From Nitrospina sp. (GTDB taxonomy: Bacteria > Nitrospinota > Nitrospinia > Nitrospinales > Nitrospinaceae): DNA of 15,210 nucleotides. The notes beneath the pieces are model-generated. The model did not search any database and had not been told where the DNA came from. It worked only from the letters and a program-made list of their open reading frames with translations. The translations under genes and the position numbers were made by a program. Shown one piece after another: positions 1-6,345 of this stretch; within the stretch, counting starts at the first letter, position 1; each line of letters begins with the position of its first letter. Location of the stretch: assembly GCA_004357435.1 (NCBI GenBank), contig SMVS01000161.1:1-15210 (forward strand), written 5' to 3'.

Positions 1-122
1 AAAAACGTAATTATTAACGAATCTTTAATTTTGTCAAGGCTTTAATCATATTCCAATCCCAATAATGTCATAGCAAAGTTTATTTTAACATTTAAGGGTT
101 AACTTCCAAACCCCGGCAAATC

Positions 123-131
123 TGATATCAT
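123..131 (+). promoter_or_regulatory. Candidate extended -10 promoter of the solute-binding protein gene
   Basis: TG at 123-124, one base, then TATCAT at 126-131 matches the extended -10 pattern TGnTAnnnT. No good -35 hexamer is seen at the usual distance. The ATG at 138 lies only 6 bases after the hexamer, about where transcription would begin. No purine-rich Shine-Dalgarno is visible between 100 and 137. The rest of 1-122 is AT-rich and shows no gene or recognisable element. Confidence 0.4.
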
Positions 132-137
132 TTTTCT

Positions 138-2282
138 ATGTGGATCAAACGCGCCTTAATTTATATTCCCTTAATATTGGTACTGCTTTTAGTGCAATCT
201 TTTTTCTGGGTTCCCACTTACGATAAGCAGGGGGTGGGAAACCCGGAACGTTTGCTCAAGTTCATTCAAAGTTCCTCCGGCGACGCCCGGATATTGAATC
301 CTATTTTGAGCGCGGACTCGGCCAGTAGCGACATCAACGAAAAAGTGTTCGATGGATTGATCGGTTATGACGACCAGCTGGAATTGCGGCCGCGTTTGGC
401 CACAGGATGGACTCTTTATGAGGAGGCTACCCTGAACCTGCGGATGGATTTTACCTACCAGGGAAAACGGATAGCGAGCTCCGGGCAATGGTTGGCCCTC
501 ATAAAAAACCGGCTGAAGACTGATGACCCCTGGGCGCAAAACATTCGTTCCGTGGAAATCGTCCCATCCCAAAAAACTTCCGGAAGTGTTTCCGCTCCGG
601 TTCGAGACGCGCAGGGACAGCCCGTCCTGAAGAATGGCCGCCCCCAGATGCGGGATATTGGATACACCCTAAAGGCCCCTGAGAAGTTAAAATTCACCCT
701 CAATAAAATCGACCAGCATTTTTTTGATCCGATAAAAAAAATGCTGGGGCCGGATTATTTTGACACGTTTCCGCACCGCCAGTTTATTCAGGGCGAGGAT
801 CCCCAGCAATCCTTGCAAGCTTATTATCAGGAAATCCTGCCAGTCCTGGAACACAACCCCATTTTGATTTTCGATTTAAGACGTGGCGTGCGGTTTCACG
901 ATGGCCACGAATTCGACGCCGGCGATGTGTTGTTCACCTACCGCGCCCTCATGAACCCCAAAAACGCCTCGCCGAGGACATCGGATTTTGAGCCGGTCAA
1001 AACCGTGGAGATGCTGGATCGTTATAAAATTAAATTTGTTTATAAACGCCTCTTTTCCCCGGCGATCAATGCCTGGGCGATAGGGATTCTGCCGGAACAT
1101 CTTTTGAATGAAGAAGCCTTGCAGAAAGAAGCGCGGTCGCTGAACCTGAACGCGGAGCGAATCAATAATTTTAACTTGCCGGACAGCCGGCTGAACCGGA
1201 ACCCCATCGGGACGGGGCCGTTCATCTTCAAGGAATGGAAGGGCGATGAAATGATCCGCTTGGTCCGCAATGAGGACTATTGGGAATCGCCGCCGGAGTA
1301 TCATGAATATATCATGCGCATCATTCCAGATTCGCTCACCCGGGAGATGGAATTTTACTCCGGAGCGGCGGATGACTATCAGGCCGAGCCGCATCAGGTG
1401 GCCCGCCTGAAAGATGATGACAAGTACCAGAATTTTTCCACGGTCGGCTTCAATTATTCTTACATCGGCTACAACCTGCGCAATCCATTGTTTGCCTCGC
1501 GGGAAGTGCGCACCGCTCTGGGAATGGCGATCAACACCGATCAGATCATTCAATACGTTTTGTACAACGAAGGCGAGCGGGTGACCGGCCCCTTCGCCAA
1601 AATCACTGATTGGTACGACCACGACGTTCAGCCATTGCCTTATGATCCTAAAGGCGCGCTTAAAATCCTGTATGATCAGGGGTGGCAAAAAAACTCCGAA
1701 GGCTGGTTGGAAAAAGATGGCCGGGTGTTTGAGTTCAACCTGATCACTAACAATGGAAACGCCCTCCGGAAAAGTATTTTGACCATCGTCCAGAGTAATT
1801 GGCGCAAATTGGGCATCAAGTGCAACACCCAGTTGTTTGAATGGGCGGTGTTCCTCAAGGATTTTGTCAATGCCCGGAAATTCGACGCCTTGGTGCTGGG
1901 GTGGAGCACTGGGATCGATCCGGACCAGTTTCAGATATGGCACTCCAGCCAAACCGGCCCCCGCCAGTTGAATTTCGTCGGTTACAAAAATCCGGAGGCC
2001 GACCGGTTGATTGTCGCCATCCGTCAGGAATACGACAAGGCCCGGCAGGTGGAGATGACGCGGCAACTGCACCGCATGATCGCGCGCGACCAACCCTATA
2101 CGTTTTTATATGTGGGGAAAGCCACTCGTTTGTTGGACAAAAAAATTGTGATGGTGGAGCGTGGGGCCGATGGCCAGGAAAAGTATGTGAAGATTTATCC
2201 GACCCGGGGCGGCAATATCAGTTATTACTTCAATAAATGGAGAAAGCTAAGTAGTCTTAAAGGGATCAATATAAAATCTTAA
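138..2282 (+). CDS. Extracellular solute-binding protein family 5 (peptide/oligopeptide type)
   Basis: This is a substrate-binding protein of the DppA/OppA type (SBP_bac_5), which captures peptides or related ligands in the periplasm for an ABC importer. Residues 4-24 form one hydrophobic segment after two early basic residues, so it is an uncleaved anchor or a signal peptide; there is no lipobox cysteine. Family hallmarks are a VFDGLIGYD segment (70-78), LRRGVRFHDGHEFDAGDV (247-264), a PIGTGPFIFKEW segment near 355, and a C-terminal WSTGIDPDQF segment. At 714 aa it is longer than the usual 500-600. The excess is a block at roughly residues 91-243, between the RPRLATGW strand and the FDLRRGVRFHDG strand, which are nearly contiguous in ordinary members. 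No permease or ATPase gene lies beside it in the window, so its transporter partner is elsewhere or upstream. The ATG has no Shine-Dalgarno. The stop overlaps the stop of the convergent gene. Family assignment is firm; the ligand is unknown. Confidence 0.9.
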   Translation: MWIKRALIYIPLILVLLLVQSFFWVPTYDKQGVGNPERLLKFIQSSSGDARILNPILSADSASSDINEKVFDGLIGYDDQLELRPRLATGWTLYEEATLNLRMDFTYQGKRIASSGQWLALIKNRLKTDDPWAQNIRSVEIVPSQKTSGSVSAPVRDAQGQPVLKNGRPQMRDIGYTLKAPEKLKFTLNKIDQHFFDPIKKMLGPDYFDTFPHRQFIQGEDPQQSLQAYYQEILPVLEHNPILIFDLRRGVRFHDGHEFDAGDVLFTYRALMNPKNASPRTSDFEPVKTVEMLDRYKIKFVYKRLFSPAINAWAIGILPEHLLNEEALQKEARSLNLNAERINNFNLPDSRLNRNPIGTGPFIFKEWKGDEMIRLVRNEDYWESPPEYHEYIMRIIPDSLTREMEFYSGAADDYQAEPHQVARLKDDDKYQNFSTVGFNYSYIGYNLRNPLFASREVRTALGMAINTDQIIQYVLYNEGERVTGPFAKITDWYDHDVQPLPYDPKGALKILYDQGWQKNSEGWLEKDGRVFEFNLITNNGNALRKSILTIVQSNWRKLGIKCNTQLFEWAVFLKDFVNARKFDALVLGWSTGIDPDQFQIWHSSQTGPRQLNFVGYKNPEADRLIVAIRQEYDKARQVEMTRQLHRMIARDQPYTFLYVGKATRLLDKKIVMVERGADGQEKYVKIYPTRGGNISYYFNKWRKLSSLKGINIKS

Positions 2283-3409
2283 GGTGATTCTTTAGGTTTA
2301 TGGCGAGTGCTACGGGCCAGGAATATTTCTACAGTACCGAGGGAATTACTGGCCACCGCCACATCCACCCGGCCATCGCCATTGTAATCGCCGCTGGTGA
2401 TGCTGAGCGGGGTGCCCCCCGTGACGTAGTCGCGGATGGGGAACCGGAATCCGCCGTTGGGGTGGCGGACGATCAGGGAAAAAGTACTGCTTCGGGAATT
2501 GACCACCGCCACATCCGGTTGGCCGTCGCCGTCGAAGTCTTCCGCTACCAGGGAAATCGGCCCGCCGCCTCCCGAAAAATTGATTTCTTTTTGGAAGGTG
2601 CCGTCCCCGTTGGACGGAAACATGTACAGGTTGTCACCGCTCCCGGCCGCCGCCACCAAGTCCTCCCGGCCATCGCCGTTCATATCTTTTTTGATGATCG
2701 CCAGCGCATTCAAGCCCTGGCCGATTTTATTGATCAGCAGAAAGGTGCCGTCACCCCGCCCGGCAAAGATCCGGATGGAGCTGGCATTACTGCTGTGTAC
2801 GGCGAGAACGATGTCGGTGTGGCCATCGCCATTAAAATCGCTGGCAACGCCGGAGAACGATCGGGAACCCGTCTGGTAGGTGTCTCCATTTTTAAAAGTG
2901 CCGTCGCCCCGGCCCAGAAAGATTTCCATCTTGTTGAAAGTCAGGGTGATGGCGATGTCGAGATGGCCATCTCCGTTAAAATCCCCCAGGATTGGCAATA
3001 GGGGCACTTGCCCGGTGGGGTAACTCCGTGGCGGAAAAAAGGCTTTATGGCCTTTGCCCAGCAAGGTGACCAGCGCATGGGTGCCGCGCGAGTTGAGAAC
3101 GAAATCCGGCCACCCGTCTCGGTTGATGTCAGCCACCGCCAGGGCGCTGGGTTCGAGCGGGACCGGTACGATCACCGGCGGCTGGAAGGTGCCATCCCCT
3201 TCGCCGAAAAGGAGGGTAAGCGTGTTGTCTTTGGAATTGACCACAATAATATCCAACCGATCGTCCAGATTCAGGTCCGCCGACACCAGATAAGCGGGCC
3301 CCAGGCCGACTTGAATCGTATTGAACTTGTAAAAAACATCGGGCGGCGGGGGCGGCAGTTTGAAGTCACATCCCACCATTCCCGACAGGCTGATTATCAC
3401 CAGCCACAA
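2279..3409 (-). CDS. FG-GAP/VCBS repeat lipoprotein, probable seven-bladed beta-propeller
   Basis: This is a predicted lipoprotein. A short hydrophobic stretch ends in MVGC, with Cys14 as the likely lipidated residue, followed by a proline run (19-23). Seven Asp-rich calcium-binding motifs of the DxNxDGxxD type begin at about residues 45, 94, 143, 191, 242, 291 and 341, spaced 48-51 residues apart. GxGDGTF-type motifs fall between them. This is the integrin-alpha-like FG-GAP pattern, and seven units would close one propeller. The first motif is degenerate (DLNLDDRLD). Such proteins bind ligands or partners at the cell surface; its specific role is unknown. The start is uncertain. The TTG at 3409 gives a signal sequence with no basic n-region and has no Shine-Dalgarno. 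An in-frame ATT at 3434-3436, nine codons upstream, has AGAGG six bases before it and would add a lysine ahead of the hydrophobic core. No in-frame ATG or GTG lies upstream before a stop. It is convergent with the first gene and divergent from rpsF. Confidence 0.85.
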   Translation of the reverse strand: MWLVIISLSGMVGCDFKLPPPPPDVFYKFNTIQVGLGPAYLVSADLNLDDRLDIIVVNSKDNTLTLLFGEGDGTFQPPVIVPVPLEPSALAVADINRDGWPDFVLNSRGTHALVTLLGKGHKAFFPPRSYPTGQVPLLPILGDFNGDGHLDIAITLTFNKMEIFLGRGDGTFKNGDTYQTGSRSFSGVASDFNGDGHTDIVLAVHSSNASSIRIFAGRGDGTFLLINKIGQGLNALAIIKKDMNGDGREDLVAAAGSGDNLYMFPSNGDGTFQKEINFSGGGGPISLVAEDFDGDGQPDVAVVNSRSSTFSLIVRHPNGGFRFPIRDYVTGGTPLSITSGDYNGDGRVDVAVASNSLGTVEIFLARSTRHKPKESP

Positions 3410-3571
3410 CTTGCAGGAATTAGAGCAATTTAAAATATCAGGCCTCTATCTTTCCGGAATATTTCCCAATTTCACGGGGGTTTTTATTTTCGATGCCAGT
3501 CGCAATGGCCCCACTGGGTTTTCGCTTGCTTTTAAGATACCGTTATGACAGCATTATGCAAAATTTATTAA

Positions 3572-3621
3572 CCCCCTCGCCTTAACCACTTGGAGTTAGG
3601 GCTATTGAACCCGTGAGGAGG
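3572..3621 (+). promoter_or_regulatory. Candidate S6:S18-binding autoregulatory leader of the rpsF operon
   Basis: An inner hairpin pairs GCCTTAAC (3579-3586) with GTTAGGGC (3595-3602), 8 bp with one G-U pair and an 8-base loop. An outer stem can pair CCTC (3575-3578) with GAGG (3615-3618), which includes part of the rpsF Shine-Dalgarno. The strand between them (3603-3614) is unpaired and contains CCG at 3611-3613. The known S6:S18 mRNA motif in rpsF leaders has two stacked helices and an unpaired strand with a conserved CCG, so this layout fits an mRNA element where the S6:S18 complex represses its own operon. The fold was drawn by hand, and the match to the known motif is from memory. No convincing promoter was found upstream in 3434-3571. 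Confidence 0.45.
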
Positions 3622-3627
3622 CAAGAT

Positions 3628-4038
3628 TTGCGTAATTACCAGACCATCCTGATCCTGAAGCCCGACCTCGACGAACCCAACGTCGATCAATCCCTTGAAA
3701 AAATCTCAGCGCTCATCCAAAAGCATGGCGGAGAAGTGCTCAAGATTGAAAGATGGGGGAAAAAACGCCTCGCCTACAAAGTTAAAAAGAGCAAATTTGG
3801 ATATTACCTGAATATTTATCATTCCGGTGAGACTTCCCGTATGTCCGAATTGGAGAAAGATTTTCAACTGTATGATTTGGTCATCAAATACCTGATCATT
3901 CGCCTCAGCGATAAAGATTTGGAACGGGTGATGAGCAAACAGGAAGAGACTGCGAAAGGCGCGGCGGGGGAAGAGAAGAAGAGCGGTGACTCCGCTCCGG
4001 CAGTTGCGGCGGATAAAAAAGAAGATAAAGCAAATTAG
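3628..4038 (+). CDS. rpsF: Small ribosomal subunit protein bS6
   Basis: Ribosomal protein S6 binds 16S rRNA together with S18 in the platform of the 30S subunit. The mature-like start (M)RNYQTILILKPDLDE is typical of the family, and the core runs to about residue 95. I chose the TTG at 3628 because AGGAGG (3616-3621) lies six bases upstream and the family begins with RNYE. A longer in-frame start at GTG 3613 would translate the Shine-Dalgarno itself. The product is 136 aa; the final 40 or so residues are a low-complexity tail rich in Lys, Glu and Ala. It is the first gene of a run with ssb, rpsR, a DUF2232 gene and rplI, with ssb starting 13 bases after its stop. It is probably controlled by the leader structure just upstream. 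Confidence 0.95.
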   Translation: MRNYQTILILKPDLDEPNVDQSLEKISALIQKHGGEVLKIERWGKKRLAYKVKKSKFGYYLNIYHSGETSRMSELEKDFQLYDLVIKYLIIRLSDKDLERVMSKQEETAKGAAGEEKKSGDSAPAVAADKKEDKAN

Positions 4039-4051
4039 GAGGGAGGATTAA

Positions 4052-4459
4052 ATGGCGGCGAGCTTCAATAAAGTTTTTCTCATGGGTAATCTGACGCGTG
4101 ATCCTGAATTGCGTTACACCGCCAGTGGCGCGGGCGTGACCAGTTTCGGGCTGGCGGTCAACCGCAAGTACAAACAGGGTGATGAATTGAAAGAAGAAGT
4201 TTGTTTTATCGATATCACCGTTTGGGGCAAGGCGGGAGAAAACTGCACGCAATATTTGAACAAGGGCAGTGCCGTATTTATTGAAGGACGCCTCCAGTTT
4301 CGCTCCTGGGAAACGGATGACGGTCAGAAACGCAATAAACTGGATGTGGTGGCCACCAACGTTCAGTTTTTGCCCAAATCCGGGTCCGGCCAGGCGCCCA
4401 TGGCAATGGATTCCCAGGAAGACGAGGGTTCCGCCCCTAAGGACGATGTCCCATTTTAA
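4052..4459 (+). CDS. ssb: Single-stranded DNA-binding protein
   Basis: SSB coats single-stranded DNA during replication, repair and recombination and recruits partner proteins through its C-terminal tip. The OB-fold covers residues 1-110, with the characteristic FNKVFLMGNLTRDPELRYT start and a conserved FIDITVWGKAGENC segment. The acidic tip ends in DDVPF, the partner-docking peptide. At 135 aa it has an unusually short linker (about 20 residues) between OB-fold and tip, compared with Escherichia coli SSB. A strong GGAGGGAGG-type Shine-Dalgarno precedes the ATG. Its place between rpsF and rpsR is the classic arrangement that links replication and translation genes. Confidence 0.96.
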   Translation: MAASFNKVFLMGNLTRDPELRYTASGAGVTSFGLAVNRKYKQGDELKEEVCFIDITVWGKAGENCTQYLNKGSAVFIEGRLQFRSWETDDGQKRNKLDVVATNVQFLPKSGSGQAPMAMDSQEDEGSAPKDDVPF

Positions 4460-4495
4460 TTATTTATTAATTTTAAGGTTGATAAGGTTCGCTAC

Positions 4496-4732
4496 ATGAA
4501 ACCCCATAAAAAACGTTCATTCTTTTCACAAAAAATTTGTCGGTTTTGTACCGATAAAATTGAGGTCATTGAATTTTTTGATATCAAATTGCTCAAACCG
4601 CTGATTTCTGAGCGGGGGAAAATAGTTCCCTCAAGAATTTCCGGAAATTGCGCAGGCCACCAGCGGCAATTGACCGAGGCGATCAAGCGGGCCAGAAATA
4701 TCGCCCTGCTCCCATTCACTGTAGAGTATTAG
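4496..4732 (+). CDS. rpsR: Small ribosomal subunit protein bS18
   Basis: S18 forms a dimer with S6 on the 30S platform. The 78-aa length is typical. Conserved features are KICRFC near residue 14, LKPLISERGKIVPSRISG in the middle, and HQRQLTEAIKRARNIALLPF at the end. It has three cysteines (two in CRFC, one in NCAGHQRQ). The residue before HQRQ is Gly, where Arg or Lys is common in the family. The ATG has a TAAGG about eight bases upstream. The DUF2232 gene starts two bases after its stop, so translation of the two is probably coupled. S18 is also the expected co-repressor with S6 at the rpsF leader. Confidence 0.96.
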   Translation: MKPHKKRSFFSQKICRFCTDKIEVIEFFDIKLLKPLISERGKIVPSRISGNCAGHQRQLTEAIKRARNIALLPFTVEY

Positions 4733-4734
4733 CT

Positions 4735-5685
4735 TTGCCGGAACGGCGCGCAGTTCTTTTTTTACCGGGTGTGATTTTGCTGGCCATCCTGCTGGTGGCT
4801 TTGTTTTTCCCAGCTCTCGGGGTATTCGTCGGGATTTTTACCCCGGTGCCATTGATTTTGATTTATCTGCAATGGGGCAAACCCATCGGATTAATTTCGA
4901 TGGGGGTGCTATTTATGGTCCTGGTGAGCTTGGCCGGACCCCAGCAGGCGATGATTTTTGTCGCGGAATACGCTTTGGTGGCTGTGATCATGGGCGAAAC
5001 CATTGGGCTGTCGCTTCCCTACGACCGAAGCATTTTTTTCAGCACCTTGGGGTCGGCGGTATTGTCCATAGTTTTAATATGGATGTTCGTGGCGGATATG
5101 GGGATGTCGCCCGTTGATTTTTTTAAGGAGGAAATCGACCGGGCGCTTCAGAAGTATTTGGAGTCCGCCCAGGAACTTGAAAATTCCTCCGTTGACATGG
5201 AGGTGTTGAAAAAGTTTGCCGGCGAAGCTTCCCGAATGTTTGCGCAAGCGTTCCCGGCGATCATTGCCATAGGGGCTTTGACGGTGGCGGTGATCAATTA
5301 CTTTTCCGTGAGGTTCCTGTGGCTTAGGTTTTATACCTCCGAATATTTCGCTGCGGCTGACTTGACCCGATGGGTTCTGCCGGATTATTGGGTTTGGCCT
5401 TTCATCATTTCAGGGGGCGCCTTGCTGGGGCTGGATTCGGCGGGGTTTGCCATTGGGTTGAATGTATTTCTGGTGCTTTTTACGTTGTATTTTTTGCAGG
5501 GGATGGCCATTATGCACCATTTCCTGCAAGCTAAAAATGCCCCCAGACCGCTTTGGGTTATTATCTATATTTTAATTTTTGCCCAGCCAATATTCATGGG
5601 TTTGATCATGGGCGTGGGTTTGTTCGATATCTGGCTGGACTTCAGAAAATTGCGAGTGACGGCCACTCCGGATCAGGAAGAGTGA
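4735..5685 (+). CDS. DUF2232 (YybS-like) multi-pass membrane protein
   Basis: This is a predicted inner-membrane protein of about 316 aa. It has roughly eight hydrophobic segments: a group in residues 8-130, then a charged, probably cytoplasmic helical stretch (about 131-180, rich in Glu and Lys), then more segments to about residue 300. Its function is not established. DUF2232 proteins commonly sit between rpsR and rplI in several phyla, which is the main support for the name. I chose the TTG at 4735, two bases after the rpsR stop, because the reading frame further upstream lies entirely inside rpsR and reads as a non-membrane, Arg/Pro-rich extension. No strong Shine-Dalgarno is present, which fits translational coupling to rpsR. 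The C-terminus is a short charged tail (TATPDQEE). Confidence 0.8.
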   Translation: MPERRAVLFLPGVILLAILLVALFFPALGVFVGIFTPVPLILIYLQWGKPIGLISMGVLFMVLVSLAGPQQAMIFVAEYALVAVIMGETIGLSLPYDRSIFFSTLGSAVLSIVLIWMFVADMGMSPVDFFKEEIDRALQKYLESAQELENSSVDMEVLKKFAGEASRMFAQAFPAIIAIGALTVAVINYFSVRFLWLRFYTSEYFAAADLTRWVLPDYWVWPFIISGGALLGLDSAGFAIGLNVFLVLFTLYFLQGMAIMHHFLQAKNAPRPLWVIIYILIFAQPIFMGLIMGVGLFDIWLDFRKLRVTATPDQEE

Positions 5686-5723
5686 TCGAGAAATATAATT
5701 GAAAAGGGAGCGACTTAAAAGTT

Positions 5724-6239
5724 ATGAAAGTGTTATTAAAAGAGGACGTCATCAAACTGGGTTCCTGCGGAGATGAAGTAGAAGTTAAAGATGGTTATGG
5801 GAGGAATTTTTTAATTCCCGCTGGAAAAGCCATCAAAGCCACTCCCAAGAATTTGAAACAGTTCAATCATCAAAAAAGTATCGTTCAGAGAAAATCCAGA
5901 AAACTGAAAGGGGAGGCTCAGGAAGTTGCCGACGCCATCGCCAAAATCACGTTGACGGTGACCAAAAAAGTGGGCGATCAGGACAAGTTGTTTGGTTCGG
6001 TCACCACGCAGGAATTGGCGGGCCTGATGGACGCCAAAGGAATTTCTCTGGATAAAAGAAAAATTCAGATGGCGGAGCCAATCAAGGCCCTGGGGGAATT
6101 TAAATTGAAAGTAAAACTGCACCCCGAGGTGACGGCGGAAATCAATCTTTCCGTAGTGGCCGAAGAAAGTCAGGAACCTGCTGAATCTCAGGAATCTAAA
6201 AAAGCTGAAAACGCTGAATCCACCGAAACGGAATCCTGA
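5724..6239 (+). CDS. rplI: Large ribosomal subunit protein bL9
   Basis: L9 binds 23S rRNA at the base of the L1 stalk and helps keep the reading frame. The N-terminal domain has the canonical MKVLLKEDVIKLG start and the GYGRNFLIPAGKA RNA-binding segment. A connecting helix follows, and then the C-terminal domain, including a KLFGSVTTQELA segment. The usual family length is about 150 aa; this one has 171, with about 25 extra C-terminal residues made mostly of Glu, Ser, Ala and Lys. GGGAG at 5706-5710 is the best Shine-Dalgarno, though its 13-base spacing is long. It is the last gene of the rpsF run. No clear terminator follows before the likely dnaB promoter. Confidence 0.95.
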   Translation: MKVLLKEDVIKLGSCGDEVEVKDGYGRNFLIPAGKAIKATPKNLKQFNHQKSIVQRKSRKLKGEAQEVADAIAKITLTVTKKVGDQDKLFGSVTTQELAGLMDAKGISLDKRKIQMAEPIKALGEFKLKVKLHPEVTAEINLSVVAEESQEPAESQESKKAENAESTETES

Positions 6240-6331
6240 GACTCATGGGCTGTTGAAAAAAAATGGAGCTTCAATAATCCAATTAGTTAGCTGGAAGAAG
6301 TTTATTTTTCCCCCCTTGTCATATTCCCTCG

Positions 6332-6340
6332 TGCTATAAA
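6332..6340 (+). promoter_or_regulatory. Candidate extended -10 promoter of dnaB
   Basis: TG at 6332-6333, one base, then TATAAA at 6335-6340 fits an extended -10 element. A TTGTCA lies at 6316-6321 but only 13 bases upstream, too close for a normal -35. The dnaB ATG at 6346 begins five bases after the hexamer, so transcription would start at or next to the start codon. There is no GGAG-type ribosome-binding site between the element and the ATG. Confidence 0.45.
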
Positions 6341-6345
6341 GCGGC

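Noticed and set aside
876..2093. Long minus-strand reading frame opposite the solute-binding protein gene
   Set aside because: It lies fully antisense to a clear family 5 protein and shows no recognisable domain; it is a composition shadow.
2300..3001. Plus-strand reading frame opposite the FG-GAP lipoprotein
   Set aside because: It mirrors the repeat periodicity of the true minus-strand gene and has no family features.
6240..6330. Search for a terminator after rplI
   Set aside because: Only weak 3-4 bp pairings were seen, so no terminator is called.
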